Below, one piece after another: positions 1-8,083 of a stretch of DNA of 64,000 nucleotides. Location of the stretch: contig NZ_LUVZ01000012.1 of assembly GCF_001593385.1 (NCBI RefSeq), positions 682,001 to 746,000 of the forward strand, written 5' to 3'. The notes below the pieces were generated by a model, which searched no databases, had not been told where the DNA came from, and saw only the letters and a program-made list of their open reading frames with translations. The number at the start of each line of letters is the position of its first letter. Position 1 is the first letter of the stretch. The position numbers and the translations under genes were made by a program. Source of the stretch: Chryseobacterium cucumeris (lineage in GTDB: Bacteria; Bacteroidota; Bacteroidia; Flavobacteriales; Weeksellaceae).

Positions 1-648
1 CTTTTAGCAGTAATCTTATCAGTAGCTGTTAGAAAAATTCCAATTCAGTATGTAAGCAGAGCTCAAGCAAGAGGAGGTGTAAACAGAAATCTTATGCAGG
101 GAGCAAGACAATGGATTCCATTGAAAGTAAATGCTGCTGGTGTAATGCCGATTATCTTTGCTCAGGCATTGATGTTCGTACCAGGATTATTAACAAAATT
201 CGATGAGTCTAATACTTTTCTTGCAGGTTTCAAGAATGTTTTTAGCTGGCAGTACAACGTATTGTTTGCGCTATTAATTATTATCTTCTCATTTTTCTAT
301 ACTGCGATTACAATTCCGGTAAACCAGATGGCTGATGATTTGAAGAGAAATGGAGGTTTAGTACCAAAAGTAAGACCAGGAAAAGAGACCGCTGATTATT
401 TAGATGATATTTTATCAAAAATTACCTTGCCAGGTGCAATATTTTTATCTATCTTTGCAATCCTTCCGGCAATTGTGCATGGAACCTTTGTTCAGACAGA
501 TGCGTTTGCCCTATTTTTTGGGGGAACGTCCCTATTAATTATGGTGGGTGTAATTTTAGATACAGTTCAACAGATTAATACATATCTGCTGAACCATCAT
601 TATGATGGCTTAATGCAGTCTAAATTATCAAGAACGACTGGATATTAA
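1..648 (+). CDS. secY: Preprotein translocase subunit SecY, C-terminal part
   Basis: The reading frame is open from the first base of the window, so this is the last 215 residues of SecY, cut by the window edge and not a broken gene. SecY forms the protein-conducting channel of the Sec translocon in the inner membrane. The fragment starts at a cytoplasmic stretch (VRKIPIQY...RGG) and continues through several hydrophobic segments (for example around FAQALMF and LFALLIIIFSFFY). It ends in the cytoplasmic tail SRTTGY. infA follows after only 3 nt, the order usual at the end of the spc operon. The start codon lies outside the window. Confidence 0.97.
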   Translation, partial: LLAVILSVAVRKIPIQYVSRAQARGGVNRNLMQGARQWIPLKVNAAGVMPIIFAQALMFVPGLLTKFDESNTFLAGFKNVFSWQYNVLFALLIIIFSFFYTAITIPVNQMADDLKRNGGLVPKVRPGKETADYLDDILSKITLPGAIFLSIFAILPAIVHGTFVQTDAFALFFGGTSLLIMVGVILDTVQQINTYLLNHHYDGLMQSKLSRTTGY

Positions 649-651
649 TTT

Positions 652-867
652 ATGGCAAAACAAAAACATATTGAACAAGACGGCGTTATAACGGAAGCAC
701 TTTCGAACGCTCAGTTCCGTGTAGAACTAGAAAATGGGCATATTCTTATCGCTCATATTTCTGGTAAAATGAGAATGCATTATATTAAACTTTTACCTGG
801 TGATAAGGTAAAACTAGAAATGTCTCCTTATGATTTATCAAAAGGGAGAATCACATTTAGATATTAA
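652..867 (+). CDS. infA: Translation initiation factor IF-1
   Basis: A 71-residue protein, the normal length for IF-1, consisting of a single S1/OB-fold domain. Visible family signatures are MAKQ at the start, [20 protein letters not shown] and the HISGKMR...I.LLPGDKVK stretch. IF-1 binds the A site of the 30S subunit during initiation, together with IF-2 and IF-3. It lies 3 nt after secY and before rpmJ, so it is probably made from the same transcript. A perfect 10-bp hairpin follows its stop codon. Confidence 0.97.
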   Translation: MAKQKHIEQDGVITEALSNAQFRVELENGHILIAHISGKMRMHYIKLLPGDKVKLEMSPYDLSKGRITFRY

Positions 868-873
868 ACAAAC

Positions 874-904
874 GCCAAATGGAATCTTTAGATCTCCATT
901 TGGC
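874..904 (+). promoter_or_regulatory. Strong hairpin between infA and rpmJ
   Basis: GCCAAATGGA (874-883) and TCCATTTGGC (895-904) are exact reverse complements. A short inner stem (ATC/GAT) closes on a TTTA loop. The sequence after it (TCTTGTTAAAAAAT) lacks a proper T run, so it is not a classic terminator. An attenuator, a processing site or an RNA-stabilising element inside the ribosomal operon are possible readings. Confidence 0.55.
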
Positions 905-931
905 TCTTGTTAAAAAATAAATACTATCAAA

Positions 932-1048
932 ATGAAAGTAAGAGCATCAATTAAAAAAAGAAGCGCTGATTGCAAAATCGTACGCAGAAAAGGTGTACTG
1001 TTCGTAATCAACAAGAAGAACCCAAAATTTAAACAAAGACAAGGTTAA
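932..1048 (+). CDS. rpmJ: 50S ribosomal protein L36, zinc-free form
   Basis: A 38-residue basic protein starting [10 protein letters not shown] and ending PKFKQRQG, the typical length and ends of L36. It sits between infA and rpsM as in many bacteria. L36 is a small 50S protein that normally carries a Cys/Cys/Cys/His zinc site. Here only one of those cysteines (C14) remains; the other positions read Ser (11), Asn (27) and Phe (32). This is therefore the C-minus form that should not bind zinc. Such forms are known paralogues used under zinc limitation, but here it occupies the standard operon position. Confidence 0.95.
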   Translation: MKVRASIKKRSADCKIVRRKGVLFVINKKNPKFKQRQG

Positions 1049-1055
1049 TTAAATT

Positions 1056-1433
1056 ATGGCGAGAATTGCAGGTATTGATTTACCAAAAAACAAAAGAGGA
1101 GTTATCGGTTTAACTTACATTTATGGTGTTGGAAGAAGTACTTCTTCTGAAATCCTTAAAGCTGCCGGTATCAGCGAAGACAAAAAAGTCAACGAATGGA
1201 ATGACGATGAATTGGCTGCCATCAGAACTTATATCTTAGAAAACGTAAAAGTTGAAGGAGAATTAAGATCTGAAGTGCAATTGAACATCAAGAGATTGAT
1301 GGACATAGGATGCCAACGAGGAATACGTCACAGACTTGGATTACCTTTAAGAGGCCAGAGAACGAAAAACAACTCTAGAACCAGAAAAGGAAAGAGAAAA
1401 ACTGTTGCTAACAAGAAAAAAGCTAGTAAATAA
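1056..1433 (+). CDS. rpsM: 30S ribosomal protein S13
   Basis: 125 residues starting [10 protein letters not shown], the diagnostic S13 N-terminus, followed by the helix-two-turn-helix region (YIYGVGR) and the basic C-terminal tail with GLPLRGQRT and a Lys/Arg-rich end. S13 sits in the 30S head and contacts tRNA and the 50S subunit. It is 7 nt downstream of rpmJ and 12 nt upstream of rpsK, inside the alpha operon. Confidence 0.98.
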   Translation: MARIAGIDLPKNKRGVIGLTYIYGVGRSTSSEILKAAGISEDKKVNEWNDDELAAIRTYILENVKVEGELRSEVQLNIKRLMDIGCQRGIRHRLGLPLRGQRTKNNSRTRKGKRKTVANKKKASK

Positions 1434-1445
1434 TCGTTAGGAATT

Positions 1446-1835
1446 ATGGCAAAACAAACTAAAGTAGTTAAGAAGAGAAAAGTAAAAGTTGAAGCTATTG
1501 GAGAAGCACATATTCAGGCTTCTTTCAATAACATCATCATTTCTTTAACAAATAAAAACGGAGAGGTTATCTCTTGGGCTTCTGCCGGTAAAATGGGTTT
1601 CAGAGGTTCTAAAAAGAATACTCCATTTGCTGCTCAGATGGCAGCTGAAAATTGCTCTGCTGTAGCTCACGAAGCTGGTTTAAGAAGAGTAAAGGTGTTT
1701 GTGAAAGGTCCAGGTGCAGGTAGAGAATCTGCTATCAGATCTATTCACAATTCAGGAATTGAAGTTAGCGAAATCGTTGATGTGACTCCAATGCCACACA
1801 ACGGATGTAGACCACCAAAAAGAAGAAGAGTTTAA
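1446..1835 (+). CDS. rpsK: 30S ribosomal protein S11
   Basis: 129 residues with the S11 signatures [36 protein letters not shown] and the C-terminal [19 protein letters not shown]11 lines the 30S platform and helps shape the E-site mRNA path. It sits between rpsM and rpsD, the standard alpha-operon order, with 12 and 19 nt gaps. Nothing unusual is seen. Confidence 0.98.
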   Translation: MAKQTKVVKKRKVKVEAIGEAHIQASFNNIIISLTNKNGEVISWASAGKMGFRGSKKNTPFAAQMAAENCSAVAHEAGLRRVKVFVKGPGAGRESAIRSIHNSGIEVSEIVDVTPMPHNGCRPPKRRRV

Positions 1836-1854
1836 TTTTTAGAATTTACCCATT

Positions 1855-2463
1855 ATGGCAAGATATATTGGACCTAAAACTAAGATTGCTAGAAAGTTTG
1901 GTGCTGCAATCTACGGAGATGATAAAAACTTCGAAAAGAGAAAAAACCAACCGCCAGGACAACACGGTCCTAACAAAAGAAGAGGTGCTAAGAAATCAGA
2001 ATATGCAGTTCAGTTAGCTGAAAAACAAAAAGCTAAATATACTTACGGTATTTTAGAAAGACAGTTTGCTAACTTATTTGACAAAGCACACAGAAGTAAA
2101 GGTGTAACAGGGGAAGTTCTATTACAACTTTGTGAATCAAGATTGGATAACGTAGTATTCAGATTAGGTTTTGCTAAAACAAGATCTGGAGCTAGACAAT
2201 TAGTTTCTCACAGACACATCACTGTGAACGGAGAGATTCTTAATATCCCTTCTTACTTGGTAAAAGCTGGTGATGTAATCGCTGTAAGAGAAAAGTCTAA
2301 GTCTCTTGAAGTTGTTACCAATGCATTGGCTTCTAAGTCAAACTATGAGTGGTTACAATTCAACGATGAGAAGAAAGAAGGTACCTTCATTTCTGCTCCT
2401 GAAAGAATCCAGATTCCGGAGGATATTAAGGAGAACCTTATCGTCGAACTTTACTCTAAATAA
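1855..2463 (+). CDS. rpsD: 30S ribosomal protein S4
   Basis: 202 residues starting [16 protein letters not shown]. The N-terminal part lacks the four-cysteine zinc motif of some S4 proteins. The S4 RNA-binding domain lies near residues 92-155 ([27 protein letters not shown]). S4 is a primary 16S rRNA-binding protein that starts 30S assembly. In enterobacteria S4 is also the translational repressor of the alpha operon; whether that holds here cannot be seen. It lies between rpsK and rpoA. Confidence 0.98.
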   Translation: MARYIGPKTKIARKFGAAIYGDDKNFEKRKNQPPGQHGPNKRRGAKKSEYAVQLAEKQKAKYTYGILERQFANLFDKAHRSKGVTGEVLLQLCESRLDNVVFRLGFAKTRSGARQLVSHRHITVNGEILNIPSYLVKAGDVIAVREKSKSLEVVTNALASKSNYEWLQFNDEKKEGTFISAPERIQIPEDIKENLIVELYSK

Positions 2464-2496
2464 TTTTTTAATCAAATTTTTGCTCAACCCAATAAT

Positions 2497-3492
2497 ATGG
2501 CAATTTTACAATTCATAAAACCCGATAAAGTAATTTTACTTAACTCTGATGAATTTAAAGGTCAATTTGAATTCAGACCTTTAGAACCAGGTTTCGGGCT
2601 TACAATCGGTAATGCTTTGAGAAGAGTGTTGCTTTCTTCTCTGGAAGGATACGCTATTTCATCTATCAAAATAGAAGGTGTAGAGCACGAATTTTCAACT
2701 ATTCCAGGAGTAATCGAAGACGTTACCGAAATTATTCTTAACCTTAAGCAGGTAAGATTAAAAGCTGCAGCAGAAGGCCAGGCTAACGAGCAGGTTGTTG
2801 CTAAAGTTTCAGGTCAAACGGTTATTACTGCTGGTGATTTAGGAAAGTCTATCAACGGATTTGAGGTTCTGAACCCAGATTTAGTGATCTGCAACCTAAA
2901 CAGTGATGTAACTTTCGAAATTACTTTCAATATTGAAAAAGGAAGAGGGTATGTTCCTTCTGAACAAAATAAGTCAAACAATGCTCCTATTGGAACTATT
3001 GCTATTGACTCTATTTTCACGCCGATCAAGAAAGTACAATACAGCATTGAAAATTATCGTGTAGAGCAAAAAACAGACTACGAAAAACTTGTATTAGATA
3101 TAGAAACTGATGGGTCTATCAGCCCTCAGAATGCTTTAACTGAAGCTTCTAAGATATTAATTTATCACTTCATGTTATTCTCCGATGAGAGAATCACTCT
3201 TGAAACTGAAGCTGTAAAAGCATCTATCCAGTACGATGAAGAAACTCTTCACACAAGACAACTTCTTAAGTCTAAATTAGCAGATATGGATCTTTCTGTA
3301 AGAGCCCTTAACTGTCTAAAAGCAGCTGAAGTAGAAACTCTTGGAGAACTGGTTTCTTACAGTAAGTCTGATTTGATGAAATTCAGAAATTTTGGTAAAA
3401 AATCTTTGACAGAACTAGAAGAATTAGTGCATTCAAAAGGTCTTAACTTCGGTTTCGACGTTGCAAAATATAAGTTAGACGCTGATAAATAA
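2497..3492 (+). CDS. rpoA: DNA-directed RNA polymerase subunit alpha
   Basis: 331 residues. The N-terminal dimerisation domain shows [18 protein letters not shown] and the [13 protein letters not shown] stretch, both hallmarks of bacterial alpha. The C-terminal domain begins near residue 262 ([15 protein letters not shown]) and carries the helix-hairpin-helix region ([12 protein letters not shown]). Alpha dimerises to start polymerase assembly, and its C-terminal domain contacts UP elements and activators. The gene sits between rpsD and rplQ, as usual. Confidence 0.98.
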   Translation: MAILQFIKPDKVILLNSDEFKGQFEFRPLEPGFGLTIGNALRRVLLSSLEGYAISSIKIEGVEHEFSTIPGVIEDVTEIILNLKQVRLKAAAEGQANEQVVAKVSGQTVITAGDLGKSINGFEVLNPDLVICNLNSDVTFEITFNIEKGRGYVPSEQNKSNNAPIGTIAIDSIFTPIKKVQYSIENYRVEQKTDYEKLVLDIETDGSISPQNALTEASKILIYHFMLFSDERITLETEAVKASIQYDEETLHTRQLLKSKLADMDLSVRALNCLKAAEVETLGELVSYSKSDLMKFRNFGKKSLTELEELVHSKGLNFGFDVAKYKLDADK

Positions 3493-3498
3493 TTAATA

Positions 3499-4020
3499 AT
3501 GAGACACGGTAAAAAATTCAATCACTTAGGAAGAACAGCTTCTCACAGAAGTGCTTTACTTTCTAATATGGCTTGTTCTCTAATTGAGCATAAAAGAATC
3601 AACACTACTGTAGCTAAAGCTAAAGCTTTAAGAGTATATGTTGAGCCTCTATTAACAAAAGCAAAAGAAGATACTACACACAACAGAAGAGTAGTATTCT
3701 CTTACCTTCAAAATAAATTTGCGGTTGCTGAATTATTCAGAACTGTAGCTCCTAAAATCGCTGAAAGAAACGGTGGTTATACAAGAATCATCAAGACAGG
3801 ATTCAGACCAGGTGATGCTGCTGATACTGCTCTTATCGAACTAGTAGATTTCAACGAGCTTTACAACCCTAATGCTGAAGAGAAAAAAGCTACAAGAAGA
3901 AGCAGAAGATCAACTGCTACTACTAAAAAAGCTGAAGCAGTAGTTGCTGATGCTCCTGTAGTAGAAGAAAAAGTAGAAGAAGCTAAAGCTGATACTACTG
4001 AAGAAAAAACTGAAGAATAA
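3499..4020 (+). CDS. rplQ: 50S ribosomal protein L17 with acidic/Ala-rich tail
   Basis: The first ~120 residues are typical L17 ([48 protein letters not shown]). The protein then continues for about 50 residues rich in Lys, Glu, Ala and Thr, giving 173 residues against about 120-130 in proteobacteria. L17 sits near the 50S exit tunnel. Extended L17 tails are usual in Bacteroidota, so this is probably not a fusion. It is the last gene of the alpha operon, 6 nt after rpoA, and a terminator follows. Confidence 0.97.
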   Translation: MRHGKKFNHLGRTASHRSALLSNMACSLIEHKRINTTVAKAKALRVYVEPLLTKAKEDTTHNRRVVFSYLQNKFAVAELFRTVAPKIAERNGGYTRIIKTGFRPGDAADTALIELVDFNELYNPNAEEKKATRRSRRSTATTKKAEAVVADAPVVEEKVEEAKADTTEEKTEE

Positions 4021-4040
4021 TATTCATTCAGATATATATA

Positions 4041-4068
4041 AAAACCATCCGAAAACGGATGGTTTTTT
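4041..4068 (+). terminator. Rho-independent terminator of the alpha operon
   Basis: CCATCCG (4045-4051), AAAA loop, CGGATGG (4056-4062), extended by A/T pairs and followed by a T run. It lies 20 nt after the rplQ stop. Confidence 0.9.
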
Positions 4069-4129
4069 ATTTCCATAATATACTTGGATTATCCAGGGTA
4101 TGATGAAAAACATTGGTAAAGTACCCAAA

Positions 4130-4157
4130 AAATGTCCCTCAATTTTGAAGGACATTT
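4130..4157 (-). terminator. Terminator after the small lipoprotein gene
   Basis: AAATGTCC (4130-4137) pairs with GGACATTT (4150-4157). Read on the minus strand the stem is followed by TTTTTT, directly after the stop of the gene at 4164. The plus strand also has a T run, so it may act both ways. Confidence 0.8.
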
Positions 4158-4163
4158 TTTTAT

Positions 4164-4598
4164 TTAAATCTTTGTTCTTTTCAGTTCAATAATATTATTC
4201 CCTTGTTCAAGGTGAAGACTATCTCCTTTTACCCTTGCCGTCATATCATCTTTTTTGTAAATCGTTTCATCCCCTTTGGTTTCCGATTTAGGTAACGTAA
4301 ATGTTTTCTTATTGCTGGTAATGGCTACTGTACTTTCCTTCGGATCATTTTTAAATACAACTTTTACTAATGTTCCGTCTGTAGCTTTATAAACAAAATC
4401 GGTTTTCTCAATTTTCTTTCCGTTGATATCTACAGTCGAAGAACTTTGTGTCACCGAATCTATTTTTCCATTATGGTCTGTAACAACAGTTTCTGAACTG
4501 TCTGTTTTGATAACGATTTTATTTCCGCTTTCACTTTTTTTACAGCTGACTACAGTTAATGCAAGCAAAGCACTTAGTGCTAAAAGACTTTTTTTCAT
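4164..4598 (-). CDS. Small lipoprotein of unknown function
   Basis: 144 residues with an N-terminal lipoprotein signal: MKKSLLALSALLALTVVSC, with a VVSC lipobox giving a predicted mature N-terminal Cys19, followed by KKSES. The rest is hydrophilic and looks beta-rich (VDINGKKIEKTDF, LVKVVFKNDP, TVAITSNKKTFTLP), without a catalytic motif I recognise. It is probably an envelope lipoprotein. It is monocistronic, convergent with rplQ, and has its own terminator. Function unknown. Confidence 0.75.
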   Translation of the reverse strand: MKKSLLALSALLALTVVSCKKSESGNKIVIKTDSSETVVTDHNGKIDSVTQSSSTVDINGKKIEKTDFVYKATDGTLVKVVFKNDPKESTVAITSNKKTFTLPKSETKGDETIYKKDDMTARVKGDSLHLEQGNNIIELKRTKI

Positions 4599-5101
4599 GA
4601 TTATATTATTTGATATTCAATATGATTTTATAATTTAATTTTACAAAAATCATGCCTTACAATATGAGAAAATTTAACGATTATTCATGCATATTTCTAT
4701 TGTTTTTCTCTTTGAATACTAGGCTTAGCAAAAAGAAAATTTTGAAATTAAAGAGAGGCAGCACTTCTTGTCAAATGAAAAAATTCCGGAATATAGTGGA
4801 ATATTGTAGCAGGTCATCAGCAGATACTTTACATTCCTGCAATATGGCTTTAGAAAGGTAAGAACCTGATTCAGATCTTTGAGTGGATCAAATTCCATAT
4901 TACAGTACGCCGAAATGATCCGTAGATTTTTAATCAGATTATGAAATAATTGTTAATTTTAAATGATTTGTTGTTGCTTATTTGTTTTTATTTTTAATTT
5001 ATTGTGAAATGTTTAGCCGTATATTGTTTTTGGAATCAAAAATTGATTAAATTTAATAAAAACTAAAAGACTGAATTACAACTTCAAACTCAAACATTCA
5101 T
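4599..5101. other. Gene-free stretch upstream of the two-component locus
   Basis: About 500 AT-rich bases. A short plus-strand frame at 4652-4861 has no recognisable protein features and is not accepted as a gene. The left end must hold the minus-strand promoter of the lipoprotein gene, but no clear TAnnTTTG was found there. The right end leads into the regulatory site at 5102. Confidence 0.5.
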
Positions 5102-5149
5102 ATTACACAAAGGTGTAATTGATTTCAAATTGTTTTCTGTTGAAATTTG
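5102..5149 (+). promoter_or_regulatory. Palindromic site and -7 box upstream of the response regulator gene
   Basis: ATTACAC (5102-5108), AAAG spacer, GTGTAAT (5113-5119) is a perfect 7-bp inverted repeat followed by TGA. After 22 nt comes GAAATTTG (5142-5149), one base off the flavobacterial -7 box TAnnTTTG. The start codon is at 5168. The same arrangement with the same 22-nt spacing occurs at 8017-8064. The palindrome occupies the place of the -33 element, as expected for an activator site. Confidence 0.65.
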
Positions 5150-5167
5150 CTTCAAACAAATAAAGTC

Positions 5168-5800
5168 ATGAGCATTTCCATAGCCATAGTAGAAGACGAG
5201 AAAAACTACAACAATGCGTTGAAGAAGGTCATCGATTATCAGAAAGATATGAAAGTGATTGCTCAGTTCTTTGATGGTAATGATGCCATAACAAATCTAC
5301 CCGATATTTCTCCTGACGTTGTGATGATGGATATCCAATTACAGGATATGCTGGGAATTGAAATCATAGAAAAATTACGAAAAGAAATGCCTAATACACA
5401 GTTTATCATGTGTACCAGCTTTGATGATGATGAAAAGATTTTTAATTCGTTAAAGGCAGGGGCCATGGGATATCTTGTAAAAGGAGAAAGCATGGATAAA
5501 ATTCTTTCTTCCATCCGCGATGTATACAATGGCGGTGCACCTATGAGCTTTTCTATTGCAAGAAGGGTATTGAAACATTTCGAGAAAAAACTTCCGGAAA
5601 TAAAAGGCTTTGATGAACTTACAGAACGCGAAAAGGAAATCCTTGAACTTCTTTCCCAGGGACTTCTCTACAAAGAGATTGCAGATCAGAAATTCATCAG
5701 CATTGATACCGTGAAAAAACACGTCGGAAATATCTACAGAAAACTCCACGTAAACAATAAGGTGGAGGCAGTCAATAAATTTAACAATTTTAAAAATTAG
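5168..5800 (+). CDS. NarL/LuxR-type response regulator
   Basis: 210 residues from ATG at 5168; a TTG 21 nt upstream is open but adds residues before the natural MSISIAIVEDE beginning. The receiver domain (about 1-120) has the acidic pair E9/D10, phosphoacceptor D55 (VVMMDIQ), a Thr in FIMCTS and the Lys of GYLVKGE. The LuxR-type helix-turn-helix is near 145-205 (LTEREKEILELLSQG, DTVKKHVGNIYRKL). It should be phosphorylated by the kinase at 7224, two genes downstream in the same tight operon (5 nt, 0 nt and a 4-nt overlap). A palindrome upstream suggests autoregulation. Confidence 0.95.
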   Translation: MSISIAIVEDEKNYNNALKKVIDYQKDMKVIAQFFDGNDAITNLPDISPDVVMMDIQLQDMLGIEIIEKLRKEMPNTQFIMCTSFDDDEKIFNSLKAGAMGYLVKGESMDKILSSIRDVYNGGAPMSFSIARRVLKHFEKKLPEIKGFDELTEREKEILELLSQGLLYKEIADQKFISIDTVKKHVGNIYRKLHVNNKVEAVNKFNNFKN

Positions 5801-5805
5801 AAAAC

Positions 5806-6627
5806 ATGAATGAAAATCAAGATTTATTAAATTTAACGGGCAAGATCCATCAATTAGTAGACTATGGAATTATTAATACTGAAAAATTACAGGAAATACA
5901 ATCATTTTGTAATCAGGAAATGGATAGACTACTTGCAGAAGAATTTATAGAAAGAGAATCCATAGATTGGAGCAAGTACATAATCTATGAACAAACTGAG
6001 TCTGATGGTGAGATTAATGCTGGATTAGCAACAGAAATGACAAATGCTTACCAGAGCATCCCTAATATTAAAGATATTTATAGAAATAAATTGCAAGTTT
6101 CTGGAGAAGTAGCAGCAGATTTATTTGGAAAAAATGCTAGGAATGTTAAAATTTTTTTAGGAGAACTTGATAATGGACTCATTTTTTTATTTGAGGATTT
6201 ACTTCTCCAGAAATATTATATTATTAGTAATAAAATAATAAAAGAAGAAATATCTGCATATAATTTTGGTCGATATAAGGATGCATATGAAAATGGAGCA
6301 TTAAAAAGAATATTGGATCCCTATATTCAACAATATATTCCAAATACGGTAAATACTGTTAGGTTTGCATTGTCAAGAGCTTTCTTTGCTAAACTTGAAA
6401 ACCTAAAACCTAAATATCCTAATATTGTTATTTCTTTTCATCCGGCAATACATATTTCCGGGGATATTTTTGATGTGGAATTAGATGATGGAACTATTAT
6501 TCAGGCTAGTTATGAGTATAGGCTTACATTCATAATGATATTGGGATATTATCAAGGTTCCAAATTTATTCCAATACCTGACATAGGTGCATATGATAGA
6601 AATGGTCTTTGTCCTCCTGGATGCTAA
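5806..6627 (+). CDS. Unknown protein ending in CPPGC, between regulator and kinase
   Basis: 273 residues; I do not recognise the family. There is no signal peptide and no clear membrane segment. The N-terminal 50 residues look helical (LLNLTGKIHQLVDYGIINTE). The C-terminal part contains HPAIHISGDIFDVELDDGT and ends with NGLCPPGC, a short Cys-Pro-Pro-Gly-Cys terminus that stands out in a protein with only one other cysteine (in the N-terminal part). The gene is very AT-rich, with many ATA, ATT and AAT codons, unlike the regulator and kinase on either side. It starts 5 nt after the regulator, and the next gene starts directly at its stop. A signalling partner or a peptide-precursor-like role are only guesses. 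Confidence 0.7.
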   Translation: MNENQDLLNLTGKIHQLVDYGIINTEKLQEIQSFCNQEMDRLLAEEFIERESIDWSKYIIYEQTESDGEINAGLATEMTNAYQSIPNIKDIYRNKLQVSGEVAADLFGKNARNVKIFLGELDNGLIFLFEDLLLQKYYIISNKIIKEEISAYNFGRYKDAYENGALKRILDPYIQQYIPNTVNTVRFALSRAFFAKLENLKPKYPNIVISFHPAIHISGDIFDVELDDGTIIQASYEYRLTFIMILGYYQGSKFIPIPDIGAYDRNGLCPPGC

Positions 6628-7227
6628 ATGATTATTCTTGATCTAATATATTATATTGTAATCATTACAAATTTTACTGTTTCCATAATTGAAAAGAAAT
6701 TGTGGAAGCAGTTATTTTGGTTTTATTTCGGAATTACAATCATAACAGAAATATTATTTACAACGAAAGCGGGTTTTATAACTGCAAGAATGTATAATTA
6801 TCTGGATTTGTTCTGTATAATTTATTTTGGATACATCTACAATAAAGAGTTACATGATAACTATGTTATTAGAATAACCACAATTTTATTTTTTTTATTA
6901 GGAGGTATTTTTATTTTCATTTCCAAAACTAATTATTCGATTATTACTGGGTACCTATATTGTATTTTTTTATTTTTCATTTCTCTGTTTTGGTTTTATA
7001 AGAAAATATCAAGCAAAGATCAAACACAGGATATTTTGAATTTATGTTTTTTTTGGATTAGTTGTTCACTATTATTCTGGTCACTATTTTATATTTTCAG
7101 AATGTTTCCAATGTATTTCTTTAATAAAAAAGATCCTGGGTTTTTAAAAGAAATATCTAATGTGTTTAGTATAGTTAATATAATTACGTATTCATTATTC
7201 TTACGAGGCTTATTTTGTAGACAATGA
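6628..7227 (+). CDS. Unknown integral membrane protein, possible sensor partner
   Basis: 199 residues, mostly hydrophobic, with about six membrane segments (LIYYIVIITNFTVSII, FWFYFGITIITEILF, ITTILFFLLGGIFIFI, ITGYLYCIFLFFISLFWFY, FFWISCSLLFWSLFYIF, FSIVNIITYSLFLRG). Unrecognised family and very AT-rich. It begins at the base after the previous stop and overlaps the kinase start by 4 nt (ATGA), so translation is probably coupled. Because the kinase has only one membrane span and no sensory domain, this protein could sense the signal; that is inference. Confidence 0.75.
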   Translation: MIILDLIYYIVIITNFTVSIIEKKLWKQLFWFYFGITIITEILFTTKAGFITARMYNYLDLFCIIYFGYIYNKELHDNYVIRITTILFFLLGGIFIFISKTNYSIITGYLYCIFLFFISLFWFYKKISSKDQTQDILNLCFFWISCSLLFWSLFYIFRMFPMYFFNKKDPGFLKEISNVFSIVNIITYSLFLRGLFCRQ

Positions 7228-8012
7228 AGAATCTTCCCTTAGAAATAAAGATAGTATATATAACTGCAATCATTGTAGTAATGCTGTTTGTATTATTTAT
7301 TATCCTTGTTGTTCTTACATACAACCGAAAACAGCTCCTTTACCTTAAAGAACAACAACTCAAAGAATCCGAACACCAAAACCAGCTCCTTCAGAAAGAA
7401 CTCGAAAAACAAAAAGTGCTGGAACAGGAGCGAGAGCGCATTTCCCACGATATGCATGATGACTTGGGAGCAGGAATATCTGCTCTGAAACTTCAGGCAG
7501 AATTTCTAAAACAGAAGGCTGAGAATGATGATCTGCAAAGTGATATCGATGAACTTCTGAAAACCTCTGAAGAAATGAACATCTCCATGAGAGAAATGCT
7601 GTGGAGCCTGAATTCAGGAAATGACACCTTGGGAAGCTTTATCGATTATGCCATCCTTTATACCGGAAACTTTTTGAAAAAAACAAAAATAATGGTGTAT
7701 TCAGAATGTGAAGATATCATAGCAGAAACAGCAATCTCTACAGAAATGAGGCGTAATCTTTTTCTCTGCTTAAAAGAGGCTGTCAATAATGTATACAAAC
7801 ACAGTCAGGCAAATACTGTAAAACTTTCATTTTGGCAGGAAGAAAATAACTTCTTTATGAAAATTTCCGATAACGGAAACGGAATTCCCGATGGACAGAA
7901 AGAAGGTAATGGCCTTAGAAATATGAAACGAAGAATGAATGAACTATCTGGTGAATGTTCTATCATATCCGAAAACCCTGGAACCTGTATTGTGTTTAAA
8001 ATAGTCCTATAA
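7224..8012 (+). CDS. Sensor histidine kinase (HisKA_3 type)
   Basis: 262 residues. One membrane segment (about 9-33), then a charged coiled coil (about 38-72), then the dimerisation/phosphotransfer helix with H78 in DMHDDLGAG, and an HATPase domain with the N-box LKEAVNNVYKHS and G-box DNGNGIPDG and GNGLRNM. The periplasmic part is essentially absent, so it either senses within the membrane or relies on the membrane protein encoded just before it. It should phosphorylate D55 of the regulator at 5168. It overlaps the preceding gene by 4 nt and is followed by the second copy of the palindrome. Confidence 0.93.
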   Translation: MKNLPLEIKIVYITAIIVVMLFVLFIILVVLTYNRKQLLYLKEQQLKESEHQNQLLQKELEKQKVLEQERERISHDMHDDLGAGISALKLQAEFLKQKAENDDLQSDIDELLKTSEEMNISMREMLWSLNSGNDTLGSFIDYAILYTGNFLKKTKIMVYSECEDIIAETAISTEMRRNLFLCLKEAVNNVYKHSQANTVKLSFWQEENNFFMKISDNGNGIPDGQKEGNGLRNMKRRMNELSGECSIISENPGTCIVFKIVL

Positions 8013-8016
8013 ATAA

Positions 8017-8064
8017 ATTACCCTTTTGTGTAATTGACTGGTCCTTTTTTTAGAGGGAAATTTG
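8017..8064 (+). promoter_or_regulatory. Second palindromic site and -7 box, upstream of the 8084 operon
   Basis: ATTACCC (8017-8023), TTTT spacer, GTGTAAT (8028-8034), followed by TGA. Relative to 5102-5149 it has one mismatch in the arms, the same 4-nt spacer, the same GTGTAATTGA right half and the same 22-nt gap to GAAATTTG (8057-8064). The start codon of the next gene is at 8084, 19 nt after the box; in the first copy the gap is 18 nt. Confidence 0.65.
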
Positions 8065-8083
8065 ATAGATAAAATTAAAAGCC

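Noticed and set aside
1..648. SecY without start considered as a pseudogene
   Set aside because: The frame is open to the window edge, so it is only cut by the window.
2306..2518. 70-codon frame overlapping the end of rpsD
   Set aside because: It is an out-of-frame shadow of rpsD and the rpoA leader.
4652..4861. 69-codon plus-strand frame upstream of the response regulator gene
   Set aside because: No protein features, no promoter at a suitable distance and an unlikely amino acid mix; it is probably chance in AT-rich sequence.
5147..5167. TTG start for the response regulator
   Set aside because: It overlaps the likely -7 box; the receiver domain naturally starts at the ATG at 5168.
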